From Candidatus Hydrogenedentota bacterium (lineage in GTDB: Bacteria > Hydrogenedentota > Hydrogenedentia > Hydrogenedentales > SLHB01): a stretch of 7,731 nt of DNA. The notes below the pieces were generated by a model, which saw only the letters and a program-made list of their open reading frames with translations, had not been told where the DNA came from and did not search any database. Of the stretch, positions 1-6,216 are shown piece by piece. A program made the position numbers and the translations under genes. The stretch covers positions 1 through 7,731 of the forward strand of contig PUOI01000593.1 of NCBI GenBank assembly GCA_003552765.1. Direction: 5' to 3'. The number at the start of each line of letters is the position of its first letter. Within the stretch, counting starts at the first letter, position 1.

Positions 1-141
1 GGCGGCATGGCGGAGCAAGGGGCGTCCGCCTTGTCTACCTCAACCTAACTTAACGGAGAAGCCGCCCCCGATATTCCTTCCCGGCGGGCGTCCTGCCGCC
101 CCCTAGGCCCCGGCTTCGGCTATTGGGGATTCTCCTCAACT

Positions 142-171
142 TTGACACATACCTTGGCATTGTGCTAAGAT
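142..171 (+). promoter_or_regulatory. Putative sigma70 promoter for the operon
   Basis: A perfect -35 box TTGACA (142-147) is followed after 18 nt by TAAGAT (166-171). TAAGAT matches the -10 consensus at four of six positions and is preceded by TG one base away (163-164), as in extended -10 promoters. Transcription would start near 178-180, leaving a leader of about 300 nt before the corrinoid protein gene. The promoter lies between two arms of an inverted repeat (ATTGGGG at 122-128 and CCCCAAT at 175-181) that could be an operator. This is a motif match only; I saw no equally good alternative in the leader. Confidence 0.5.
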
Positions 172-209
172 GCACCCCAATCGTGACGTTGCGGTATAGG
201 CTTTTCGAT

Positions 210-238
210 GGGGAGGCCATGCACGCAACATGATCCCC
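210..238 (+). other. Possible leader hairpin
   Basis: GGGGA (210-214) can pair with TCCCC (234-238), and inside it CATG (218-221) can pair with CATG (229-232) around a 7-nt loop, with a small asymmetric internal loop. It would lie about 30 nt into the predicted transcript. There is no T run after it, so it is not a terminator. Such short pairings are common by chance in GC-rich DNA. Confidence 0.2.
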
Positions 239-396
239 CCGCCGTTATGTACTACTCTCGAAATTGAACGGGGCAAGGGCGCCGCGCAAGCAGGGGGGCG
301 GAATCACAACACAAGTCCACCCACTTGCATCCGTACCAAGAATGACCCGTGTTTCGCCCGGCGGTGACGTGATGAACCCGTATTCCCTAGTCTTTA

Positions 397-414
397 GTGG
401 CCACGGCGGCCGCC
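397..414. repeat. Two abutting palindromes in the leader
   Basis: GTGGCCAC (397-404) is directly followed by GGCGGCCGCC (405-414); each is a perfect palindrome of 8 and 10 bp. They lie about 70 nt upstream of the first ATG and downstream of the predicted promoter. They could be a protein binding site or form a small RNA structure, but GC-rich palindromes of this size arise easily by chance. Confidence 0.3.
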
Positions 415-472
415 GGCATTATCCAGCCTCCTAATCAGGGGCTAGTGCAAGGGGTGGAAGACCATTCGTTAT

Positions 473-480
473 AAGGAGGA
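473..480 (+). promoter_or_regulatory. Strong ribosome binding site of the corrinoid protein gene
   Basis: AAGGAGGA is a near-perfect Shine-Dalgarno sequence, with its GGAGG core ending 4 nt before the ATG at 484. It is clearly the strongest one in the operon and fixes this start. With the terminator just after the gene, it suggests the corrinoid protein is made in larger amounts than the enzymes encoded downstream. Confidence 0.85.
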
Positions 481-483
481 GTT

Positions 484-1122
484 ATGAGCGTGGATCTGAG
501 CAAACTCAGCGAAGCAATCGTCAAGGGCCAGATTGATGAGGCCAAGCAACTTACCGAGGAAGCAGCCCAGAGCGGTATGGATGTGCAAGAGATTATGAAT
601 AAGGGGCTGATCGTCGGCATGGAGACCGTCGGGCAGAAATGGAAGTGCGACGAGATGTTCATGCCCGAGGTTATCCGGTCCGCCAAGGCCATGAGCGGCG
701 CCATGGACTGCATCCGGGAGGAGCTTGAGAGCACCAGCTCTGGCGCGGGCACGATGGTGATCGGCACGGTGGCTGGCGACCTTCATGACATCGGCAAGAA
801 CCTCGCCGCCATGATGTTCGAGGGTGCGGGCTACAAGGTCATCAATATTGGGATCGATCAGCCCAACGAGGCCTTTGTGGACGCCGTCAAGGAGCACAAG
901 CCCAAGGTGCTCGGCATCTCCGCCCTTCTCACCACGACCATGGCCCGCATGGGCGAGATTGTCAATGCCCTCAAGGAAGCGGGTATCCGCGACGAGGTCA
1001 CGGTGGTCATCGGCGGCGCGCCCGTCACGGATGACTTCGCCAAGGAAATCGGCGCGGACATCTATGCCCCCAATGCCCGCGCGGGCGTGGAGCGGGTGGA
1101 AGAGTACTTCAAGGCAGTATAG
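484..1122 (+). CDS. Corrinoid (B12-binding) methyl-carrier protein, MttC/MtgC type
   Basis: This 212-residue cytoplasmic protein has the usual length and two-domain plan of the corrinoid subunit of three-component methyltransferase systems. Residues 1 to about 85 form the helical cap domain, and about 88-212 the Rossmann-like cobalamin domain. The B12-binding signature is intact: GDLHDIGKN carries Asp99-x-His101-x-x-Gly104, where His101 is the expected lower axial cobalt ligand. Ser146 in GISALLT and the Gly-Gly in VIGGAPV (177-178) complete the nucleotide-tail pocket. By family knowledge it takes a methyl group on Co(I) from an MttB-type enzyme and delivers it to a pterin methyltransferase, both encoded downstream. 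It is the first gene, ends in TAG and is followed directly by a strong terminator-like hairpin. The sequence does not separate MttC from MtgC, MtbC or MtqC subtypes, which follow the substrate enzyme. Confidence 0.95.
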   Translation: MSVDLSKLSEAIVKGQIDEAKQLTEEAAQSGMDVQEIMNKGLIVGMETVGQKWKCDEMFMPEVIRSAKAMSGAMDCIREELESTSSGAGTMVIGTVAGDLHDIGKNLAAMMFEGAGYKVINIGIDQPNEAFVDAVKEHKPKVLGISALLTTTMARMGEIVNALKEAGIRDEVTVVIGGAPVTDDFAKEIGADIYAPNARAGVERVEEYFKAV

Positions 1123-1131
1123 CTCCGAACC

Positions 1132-1176
1132 GCAGGCCGGAACAGGGAACGCGGCTGTTCAACGGCCTGCTTTTTT
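1132..1176 (+). terminator. Intrinsic terminator or attenuator after the corrinoid gene
   Basis: GCAGGCCG (1132-1139) pairs perfectly with CGGCCTGC (1163-1170). The stem continues with GAACAG (1140-1145) and CTGTTC (1155-1160) across a two-base AA bulge (1161-1162), closing a 9-nt loop. Six Ts (1171-1176) follow at once. This 14-bp structure is a textbook rho-independent terminator, placed 9 nt after the stop codon. The ribosome binding site of the next gene begins only 4 nt after the T run, and I saw no promoter in between, so downstream genes probably depend on partial readthrough. Alternatively the hairpin may protect the 3' end of a processed corrinoid message; either way the corrinoid protein would be in excess. 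Confidence 0.85.
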
Positions 1177-1195
1177 GTATGGAAAGGATCAATAT

Positions 1196-2650
1196 ATGAA
1201 GATGAATTATTCCGTCAATGCGTCTCCGCAGTTCAGGGTTCTTTCCGAGGATCAAATAGAGGAGATTTTCTACAGCGCCCTCGACGTGCTGGAGGAAGTT
1301 GGCGCATTGGTCTACCACGAGGAGGCGATCTCGCTCTTCCGCCGCAGTGATGCGGTGGTCTCTTCCGACAACATGGTCAGGATTCCGATTTCGATGGTTG
1401 AGCAGGCGCTCAACTTCTATCCGCGAAAGATCACCCTTAGCGGGGTGGATGGAAAACGCGCCACGAAGCTTCAAAAGGACACGGTCTCCTTCGGAACGGG
1501 GTCCGACTTGCCGTTCTGCTATGACCGGCAAACCGGCGAGCGGCGCTCCACGACCTACGAGGACGTCAAGCTTGCGGGACGCATCGTGGACTATCTCCCC
1601 AACTATGATTTCTTCATGTCACACGGGATCGTGCGGGACGCGCCAAATCCGCAGACCTACGACAGGCACCAGTTTCTCGCGATGCTGGAGCAGTGCAGGA
1701 AGCCGATGGTGCTTACCAGTGTGGATGGGGAAGGCCTCGAGGATCTTTGGAGAATGGCGTGCGTGTTGCGCGGCAGTTCGGACGAGTTCCGCCTCAACCC
1801 GATGTTCGTGGTGTACATCGAGCCTATCTCCCCATTGAAGAATGACCGGACCGCCATGGAAAAGCTGCTGTTCGCGGCCGAAAAAGGCATTCCCGCGATG
1901 TACACCCCGTGTCCGAGCGCGGGCGCCACTGCCCCGGCCTCCATGGCGGGCATGCTGGTGCAATCGCTCGCCGAGACCCTGCTGGCGGTGGTGCTTTGCC
2001 ACCTGAAGAAGCCCGGCATGCCGCTCATCATGGGCGGCGTCACGACCGTGCTCGACATGCAGAAATCCACGTACTCCTACGGCGCCCCCGAGCTGTCCCT
2101 CGCCTCGGCCGCCAACACGGATATCGCGAAGTGGCTCGGCCTGCTGATGTTTTCCACCGGCGGTTGCACGGACTCCAAGGTCTTGGACGAACAGGCGGGG
2201 GCGGAGATGATGACAAGCATCTTGTACGCCAACCTGTCCGGGGCCAATCTGGTGCATGACGTGGGCTATATCGATAGCGGAACCAACGCCAGCTTGGAAA
2301 GCCTGGTGCTCAATGACGAGATCATAGGCATGAGCCGGCAGTTCTGCAAGGGCATCCAGGTGGATGAGGAGCACCTCGCCCTGGACCTCATCGAGAAACA
2401 GGGGCCGGGAGGCGAATACGTCACCACGGAACACACCTTCGAGCATTGGAAGGAGTGGTATCTGCCGCAATTGCAGGACCGGGCCGATTACGACACCTGG
2501 CTGGACGCTGGAAGCAAGTCGATGAATGACCGCACGCTCGAGAGGACGCAGAAGATCATTGACACGCACCGGCCGGAACCGATACCGAGCGATAAGTTGA
2601 AGGCAATCAAGAAGATCGTGGAGGATGCCGACCACCGCCATTCGTCATGA
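1196..2650 (+). CDS. MttB-superfamily corrinoid methyltransferase without pyrrolysine (first paralog)
   Basis: This 484-residue protein belongs to the trimethylamine methyltransferase (MttB, COG5598) superfamily, predicted TIM-barrel enzymes that move a methyl group from a methylated amine to Co(I) of the partner corrinoid protein. Family-like blocks include SPQFR (10-14), EPISPL (209-214), the Gly/Thr/Pro-rich segment near 238-248, YSYGAPELSL (293-302) and GGCTDSK (322-328). True trimethylamine MttB has an in-frame TAG for pyrrolysine in its C-terminal half; this gene has none, and GGCTDSK lies roughly where that residue would fall. It therefore resembles non-pyrrolysine members such as glycine betaine MtgB and the proline betaine, carnitine and butyrobetaine enzymes; the substrate cannot be told. 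The frame stays open upstream into the corrinoid gene, but the family start is ATG 1196, 7 nt after GGAAAGGA (1181-1188). It ends in TGA. Confidence 0.93.
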   Translation: MKMNYSVNASPQFRVLSEDQIEEIFYSALDVLEEVGALVYHEEAISLFRRSDAVVSSDNMVRIPISMVEQALNFYPRKITLSGVDGKRATKLQKDTVSFGTGSDLPFCYDRQTGERRSTTYEDVKLAGRIVDYLPNYDFFMSHGIVRDAPNPQTYDRHQFLAMLEQCRKPMVLTSVDGEGLEDLWRMACVLRGSSDEFRLNPMFVVYIEPISPLKNDRTAMEKLLFAAEKGIPAMYTPCPSAGATAPASMAGMLVQSLAETLLAVVLCHLKKPGMPLIMGGVTTVLDMQKSTYSYGAPELSLASAANTDIAKWLGLLMFSTGGCTDSKVLDEQAGAEMMTSILYANLSGANLVHDVGYIDSGTNASLESLVLNDEIIGMSRQFCKGIQVDEEHLALDLIEKQGPGGEYVTTEHTFEHWKEWYLPQLQDRADYDTWLDAGSKSMNDRTLERTQKIIDTHRPEPIPSDKLKAIKKIVEDADHRHSS

Positions 2651-2714
2651 GTGCGCTGTTGTGGATGCGTTTCGAGTGTCCTAAACCCGAAAAACATACG
2701 AGCAGAGGTTATCA

Positions 2715-4202
2715 ATGGGATCCACCAGGACCAATATGAAGGTGAATGTGTCTCCCCAGTTTCGGATGTTCTCCGATGACCAGAAGGAGACAATCTTTAA
2801 TGGCATGATGCGAACGCTTACCTATACAGGGGCGGCCGTACACCATGAGGGCGCGCGCAAGCTGTTTGCCGATGCGGGCTGCAGGGTGGACAAGGATGGG
2901 CTCACGGTGTATTTTCCTCAGGAAATTATCCGAAAAGCGCTGAGCACCCTGCCGATTGTTTTCGAGATATACCCTTGGGACGGGAATCCGGACAAGAAGA
3001 TCGTGGTGGAGCGGGGAAGGAGCTATTTCGGCCCCGGTCCGACGCCGCCGTATTTCATCGACACCGACACCCTGGAGCGCCGCAAGTACCTGCGGAAAGA
3101 CGCCACGACCGTCGCGAAGGTGTGCGACGTGCTTCCGAACATCGGGTATGTGCAGTCGCTTGGCTCCATAAGCGATGTCACCAACGGATTGGCGGACATC
3201 TACGAGTTCGCCGACATGATACGCAACACGACCACCCCGATCATGAGCTGGTCGTTTGGCGTTGAGGGGTGCCGCGACGAGCACCGCATGGCCATCGCCA
3301 TGGCCGGCGGCGAGGAGGAATTCCGGGCGAAGCCAAACTACATCTTCTACGGCGAGCCCATATCCCCGCTCGTAAGCGATTTCCACGCCATCGACAAATG
3401 CATGTACTGCGCGGAACACCGCATCCCGCAGGTGTACAGTCCCTGCGCCATCGGCGGCGGCACCGTCCCGGCGACGCACGCCGGCCAGATCGTGGTCGCC
3501 TTGTCGGAGTCCATGGTGGGCGTCATCGCCTCCCAGCTCATCAATCCCGGCACGCCGATCATCGTGGGCGGGGTGCAGTCCATCCTGGACATGCGCTACA
3601 GCATCTACTCCTATGGCGCGCCGGAACTCAGCCTGCTGAGCGCCGCCCTGACGGAGATGGCCCACTATTGTGGCTTGCCCATGTTCTCGCAATCCGGGTG
3701 TACGGACACCAAGGCGATGGACACGCAATCCGCCATCGAGGCCGCGATGTCCATCCACGCGGCGATGCTGAGCGGGGCCGACTTCGTACACGACAACGGA
3801 TACACCGAGTCGGGCAAGACCGGCGACATTTTCCAGACGGTCATGGACGACGAGATCATCGGGATGGCCCGGAGAATTGAGCAAGGCATCGAGGTCAATA
3901 AAGAAACCATGGCGGTGGATGTCATCAAGTCGGTGGGGCCTGGCGGACACTATCTTTACGAGGACCACACCATGAAGTGGTTCCGCAAGAGCTTCCGGCC
4001 CACCTTGATGGAGCGAAGCAGCTATGAGGACTGGGAAGCCAACGGGTGCAAGACCATGAAGGACCGGATCATCGAGAAGACCCGCGACATCCTGGCGACC
4101 CACGAGGGGCCCCGGTCAAACGTGCCGGCCCAAGCCGATAAAGAGATCGAGCGCATCCTCGAAGAGGCCGAAGCGAGGATGGCGGGCCAGCAGGCCAGTT
4201 AG
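2715..4202 (+). CDS. MttB-superfamily corrinoid methyltransferase without pyrrolysine (second paralog)
   Basis: This 495-residue protein is a second full-length MttB-superfamily methyltransferase, 64 nt after the first. The two align almost without gaps through the second half; by hand count about half of some 150 residues are identical from IPQVYSPC (237-244) to DEIIGM (379-384). Shared blocks are EPISPL (214-219), YSYGAPELSL (299-308) and SGCTDTK (327-333). No internal TAG occurs, so it too lacks pyrrolysine. The divergence is that of old paralogs, not a recent tandem copy, so a different substrate, successive demethylation steps or a mixed complex are all possible. ATG 2715 has AGAGG (2704-2708) 6 nt upstream. 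ATG 2736 (Met8), with AGGA 5 nt upstream, would give an N-terminus closer to the first paralog and is a real alternative. The gene ends in TAG, in frame with the next gene. Confidence 0.93.
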   Translation: MGSTRTNMKVNVSPQFRMFSDDQKETIFNGMMRTLTYTGAAVHHEGARKLFADAGCRVDKDGLTVYFPQEIIRKALSTLPIVFEIYPWDGNPDKKIVVERGRSYFGPGPTPPYFIDTDTLERRKYLRKDATTVAKVCDVLPNIGYVQSLGSISDVTNGLADIYEFADMIRNTTTPIMSWSFGVEGCRDEHRMAIAMAGGEEEFRAKPNYIFYGEPISPLVSDFHAIDKCMYCAEHRIPQVYSPCAIGGGTVPATHAGQIVVALSESMVGVIASQLINPGTPIIVGGVQSILDMRYSIYSYGAPELSLLSAALTEMAHYCGLPMFSQSGCTDTKAMDTQSAIEAAMSIHAAMLSGADFVHDNGYTESGKTGDIFQTVMDDEIIGMARRIEQGIEVNKETMAVDVIKSVGPGGHYLYEDHTMKWFRKSFRPTLMERSSYEDWEANGCKTMKDRIIEKTRDILATHEGPRSNVPAQADKEIERILEEAEARMAGQQAS

Positions 4203-4220
4203 AGGAACGAGAGACCGCGA

Positions 4221-6206
4221 ATGGACAGGTTAGCCATCGGCATAGACACCGGCGGGACCTTTACCGACGGGGTTCTCCTTCAGTACAAGACCCGGAGAAT
4301 ACTCCGCACGGTAAAGACGCTCACGACCCGGGACGATCTCAAGAAATGCGTCGTGCGCGCCATCGACCAGCTTGAGATCGATTCGCCCGAGGCGGTGAAA
4401 CTGGTGGGGGTGTCCAGCACCCTAGCCACGAATTCCATCGCCATGGGCAATACCCGCCGGGTTGGCTTGCTATTGATAGGTTATGACCCAAAGCTCATTG
4501 AAGAGTTTGGGTTCGGGGACAAACTGTCCGCGGATGTGGTGGCGCACTTCGAAGGGGGGCATTCCGCTCAAGGCGTCCAAAAGGCGACGCTCGATACCGA
4601 GGGAATACGGGAGTGGGTTGAAGCGAACAAGGATGAGGTAGACGCGATAGCTATCTCTAGTTACTTCAGCCCGCTCAACCCCGATCACGAGGAGCGGGCG
4701 TTCGAGATTGTGCGGAAGCATTGCGACCTCGCCGTGGTGATGGGGCATCAGCTTTCGACCCATCTCGATTCCATCAAGCGGGCGGCCACGGCGGCGCTGA
4801 ACGCCTCGCTCGTGTACGTGATGCACGAGTTCATCGAGGCCGTGCAGGCCGCGCTCAAGCGCAGGAACATCATGAACGCCGCCCTGATGATCGTGCGCGG
4901 CGATGGCACGTTGATGCCATGCGACGAAGCCGTGCAAAAGCCCGTGGAAACCATCCTATCCGGCCCCGCCGCAAGCGCCATCGGCGGCGATTTCATCACC
5001 CGCAAGCGTTCCTCTCTTGTTATCGACGTGGGCGGCACGACAACCGACATGGCCTTCGTGGACAACGGAAGTGTCGTGCTATCCCCCAACGGAGCGCGCG
5101 TCGGCAATATCCGAACCTCGGTCGCAACGGCGCACATCAGGACGGTGTGTCTGGGATGCGACAGCTTGGTTCATGTGGACAAGTACGGGACCATCACCGT
5201 GGGGCCGGAAAAGATCACGCCGTTGTGCCGGTTCGCCTCCACCAGGCAGGAGGTCAGGGACGAGATCCTCGGCCTGAAGAACAAGTCCCGAAATACCTGG
5301 AGGGAGAGCGACCTGGAGTACTGGGCGTTGTACAACGACGCGCACCAGGTATCCGACGATTTGCTGGACGATAGGGCCAAGCAAGTCGTGAAGCTCCTCG
5401 CGGACGGTCCCAAGAGCGTGTCCTGTCTCATGGAAGCGGTCGGCGTATATCATGCCGATCAGCTAGCCAGGGAGCAGTTGCGGAATTACGAAGTTATCGA
5501 GGTGGGGGCCATGTCCCCCACCGACATATTTCAAGCGAAGGAAGACCTGGACCTTTGGGATGCGGAGGTGGCCGATCAAGCGGTTCGGTGTTACGCCCAC
5601 ATCCACGGCAAGACCCGAAGCGGTTTCATCGACGATACAATCGCTTCCATCGTCAAGACGCTGGTTGAAGAAGCCATAATCTTCCTGGCCAGCCACGATC
5701 TGCTGGACGCGAATATGCCGGAGCGGATCCAGGGTAGCTGGGGCAAATGGCTTCTGCAAGAGCTGCTCACGGATGATAGCCGCTACCTATCCGTGAATAT
5801 CGACAGCAGGTTTCCCATAACCGGCGTCGGCGCGCCCGCGGACCACTTCTTGCGCCAAGTGGCGAGGGTGCTGTCCGCGCCGTTTGTGTTGCCAAGGCAC
5901 CACGAAGTGGCGAACGCCATAGGCGCCGTGGCCGGAAGCATCATGGAAATCCGGGAAGCCCGCATCTTTGAGCAGACGAGCGAAGACACCCATACGTTCG
6001 TCATCCAGTTGGGACGGGAGCAACTGAGCTTCTCTCACTATGAAGAGGCGTGCGAGTACGCGGAAAAAGCTTGCAAGAAGAAGGCCTTGGAAGCGGTCAC
6101 CGAGACGGGGGTGTCGGATCCCTATGTGGAGCTAAAGACCTCCATTGAGGGCGGTCTTACACGTGTCACCGCGCGGGCGGTAGGCAGCCCCAAAATCTCC
6201 GACTGA
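4221..6206 (+). CDS. Hydantoinase/oxoprolinase-family (HyuA-like) ASKHA ATPase, atypical
   Basis: This 661-residue protein is a HyuA-like member of the hydantoinase/oxoprolinase family, whose ATP-dependent enzymes open rings such as hydantoins and 5-oxoproline. The N-terminal phosphate-binding motif GIDTGGTFTD (7-16) and SSTLATNS (65-72) open the first domain. SGPAASAIGGDF (247-258) and VIDVGGTTTDMAFV (267-280) form the second ATP-site region, and GVGAPADHFLRQVARVL (535-551) lies in the C-terminal part. So ATP binding looks intact. Oddly, where typical HyuA reads GAGGGS this protein reads CLGCDS (Cys310, Cys313), and the usual downstream ADPGP...CYGRGG segment is missing. No HyuB partner is visible. 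ATG 4221 is the only start after the preceding stop; its ribosome site is weak (AGAGGA, 14 nt away), so coupling to the gene before is likely. It may act on a cyclic methylated substrate or service the corrinoid cycle; neither is shown. Confidence 0.88.
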   Translation: MDRLAIGIDTGGTFTDGVLLQYKTRRILRTVKTLTTRDDLKKCVVRAIDQLEIDSPEAVKLVGVSSTLATNSIAMGNTRRVGLLLIGYDPKLIEEFGFGDKLSADVVAHFEGGHSAQGVQKATLDTEGIREWVEANKDEVDAIAISSYFSPLNPDHEERAFEIVRKHCDLAVVMGHQLSTHLDSIKRAATAALNASLVYVMHEFIEAVQAALKRRNIMNAALMIVRGDGTLMPCDEAVQKPVETILSGPAASAIGGDFITRKRSSLVIDVGGTTTDMAFVDNGSVVLSPNGARVGNIRTSVATAHIRTVCLGCDSLVHVDKYGTITVGPEKITPLCRFASTRQEVRDEILGLKNKSRNTWRESDLEYWALYNDAHQVSDDLLDDRAKQVVKLLADGPKSVSCLMEAVGVYHADQLAREQLRNYEVIEVGAMSPTDIFQAKEDLDLWDAEVADQAVRCYAHIHGKTRSGFIDDTIASIVKTLVEEAIIFLASHDLLDANMPERIQGSWGKWLLQELLTDDSRYLSVNIDSRFPITGVGAPADHFLRQVARVLSAPFVLPRHHEVANAIGAVAGSIMEIREARIFEQTSEDTHTFVIQLGREQLSFSHYEEACEYAEKACKKKALEAVTETGVSDPYVELKTSIEGGLTRVTARAVGSPKISD

Positions 6207-6216
6207 TGGTTCGCCA

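Larger units (their letters stand above)
1..483. other. Upstream non-coding region and long leader of the operon
   Basis: I see no convincing gene here on either strand. Reading frames are short and interrupted; the + frame starting at base 1 stops at 46-48, so the first bases could be the tail of a gene outside the window, but this cannot be shown. The stretch is rich in G and C runs and short inverted repeats. It contains one good sigma70-like promoter (142-171), a modest hairpin (210-238), two adjacent palindromes (397-414) and the strong ribosome binding site of the first gene (473-480). I looked for conserved cobalamin, tetrahydrofolate and glycine riboswitch core sequences and did not recognise any. 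From the promoter to the first ATG the leader would be about 300 nt, long enough to carry regulation. Confidence 0.6.

Noticed and set aside
1..48. C-terminal end of an upstream gene
   Set aside because: Only about 15 open codons are visible, with no recognisable sequence, and all three + frames close within roughly the first 110 bases; a gene cannot be supported.
151..175. Possible sigma54 promoter around TTGGCATTGTGC
   Set aside because: The GG at 156-157 would need GC at 168-169, where the sequence reads AG. No site in the leader has the correct 12-base GG-to-GC spacing.
230..420. Cobalamin riboswitch in the leader
   Set aside because: There are C runs near 234-240 and a GTGGCCAC at 397-404, but I found no recognisable B12 box or the other conserved core segments in order.
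15..454. GCAAGGG recurring three times in the leader (15, 273 and 447)
   Set aside because: The copies are 7-8 bases long, irregularly spaced and embedded in G-rich sequence; chance is sufficient.
824..1195. Upstream extension of the first MttB reading frame into the corrinoid gene
   Set aside because: The extra 124 residues are Arg/Ser/Pro-rich, typical of an out-of-frame translation of a GC-rich gene, and overlap the well-supported corrinoid protein. ATG 1196 has a ribosome site and matches the start of family similarity.
2670..2693. Terminator between the two MttB genes
   Set aside because: TTTCG and CGAAA can pair, but the 5-bp stem is A/T-rich with a 14-nt loop and is followed by A residues, not Ts.
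2712..4103. Long minus-strand reading frame opposite the second MttB gene
   Set aside because: It is a shadow of codon bias on the opposite strand: rich in His, Arg and Gly with no recognisable motif, while the + strand encodes a clear family protein. The same applies to 1619-2641 and the other minus-strand frames.
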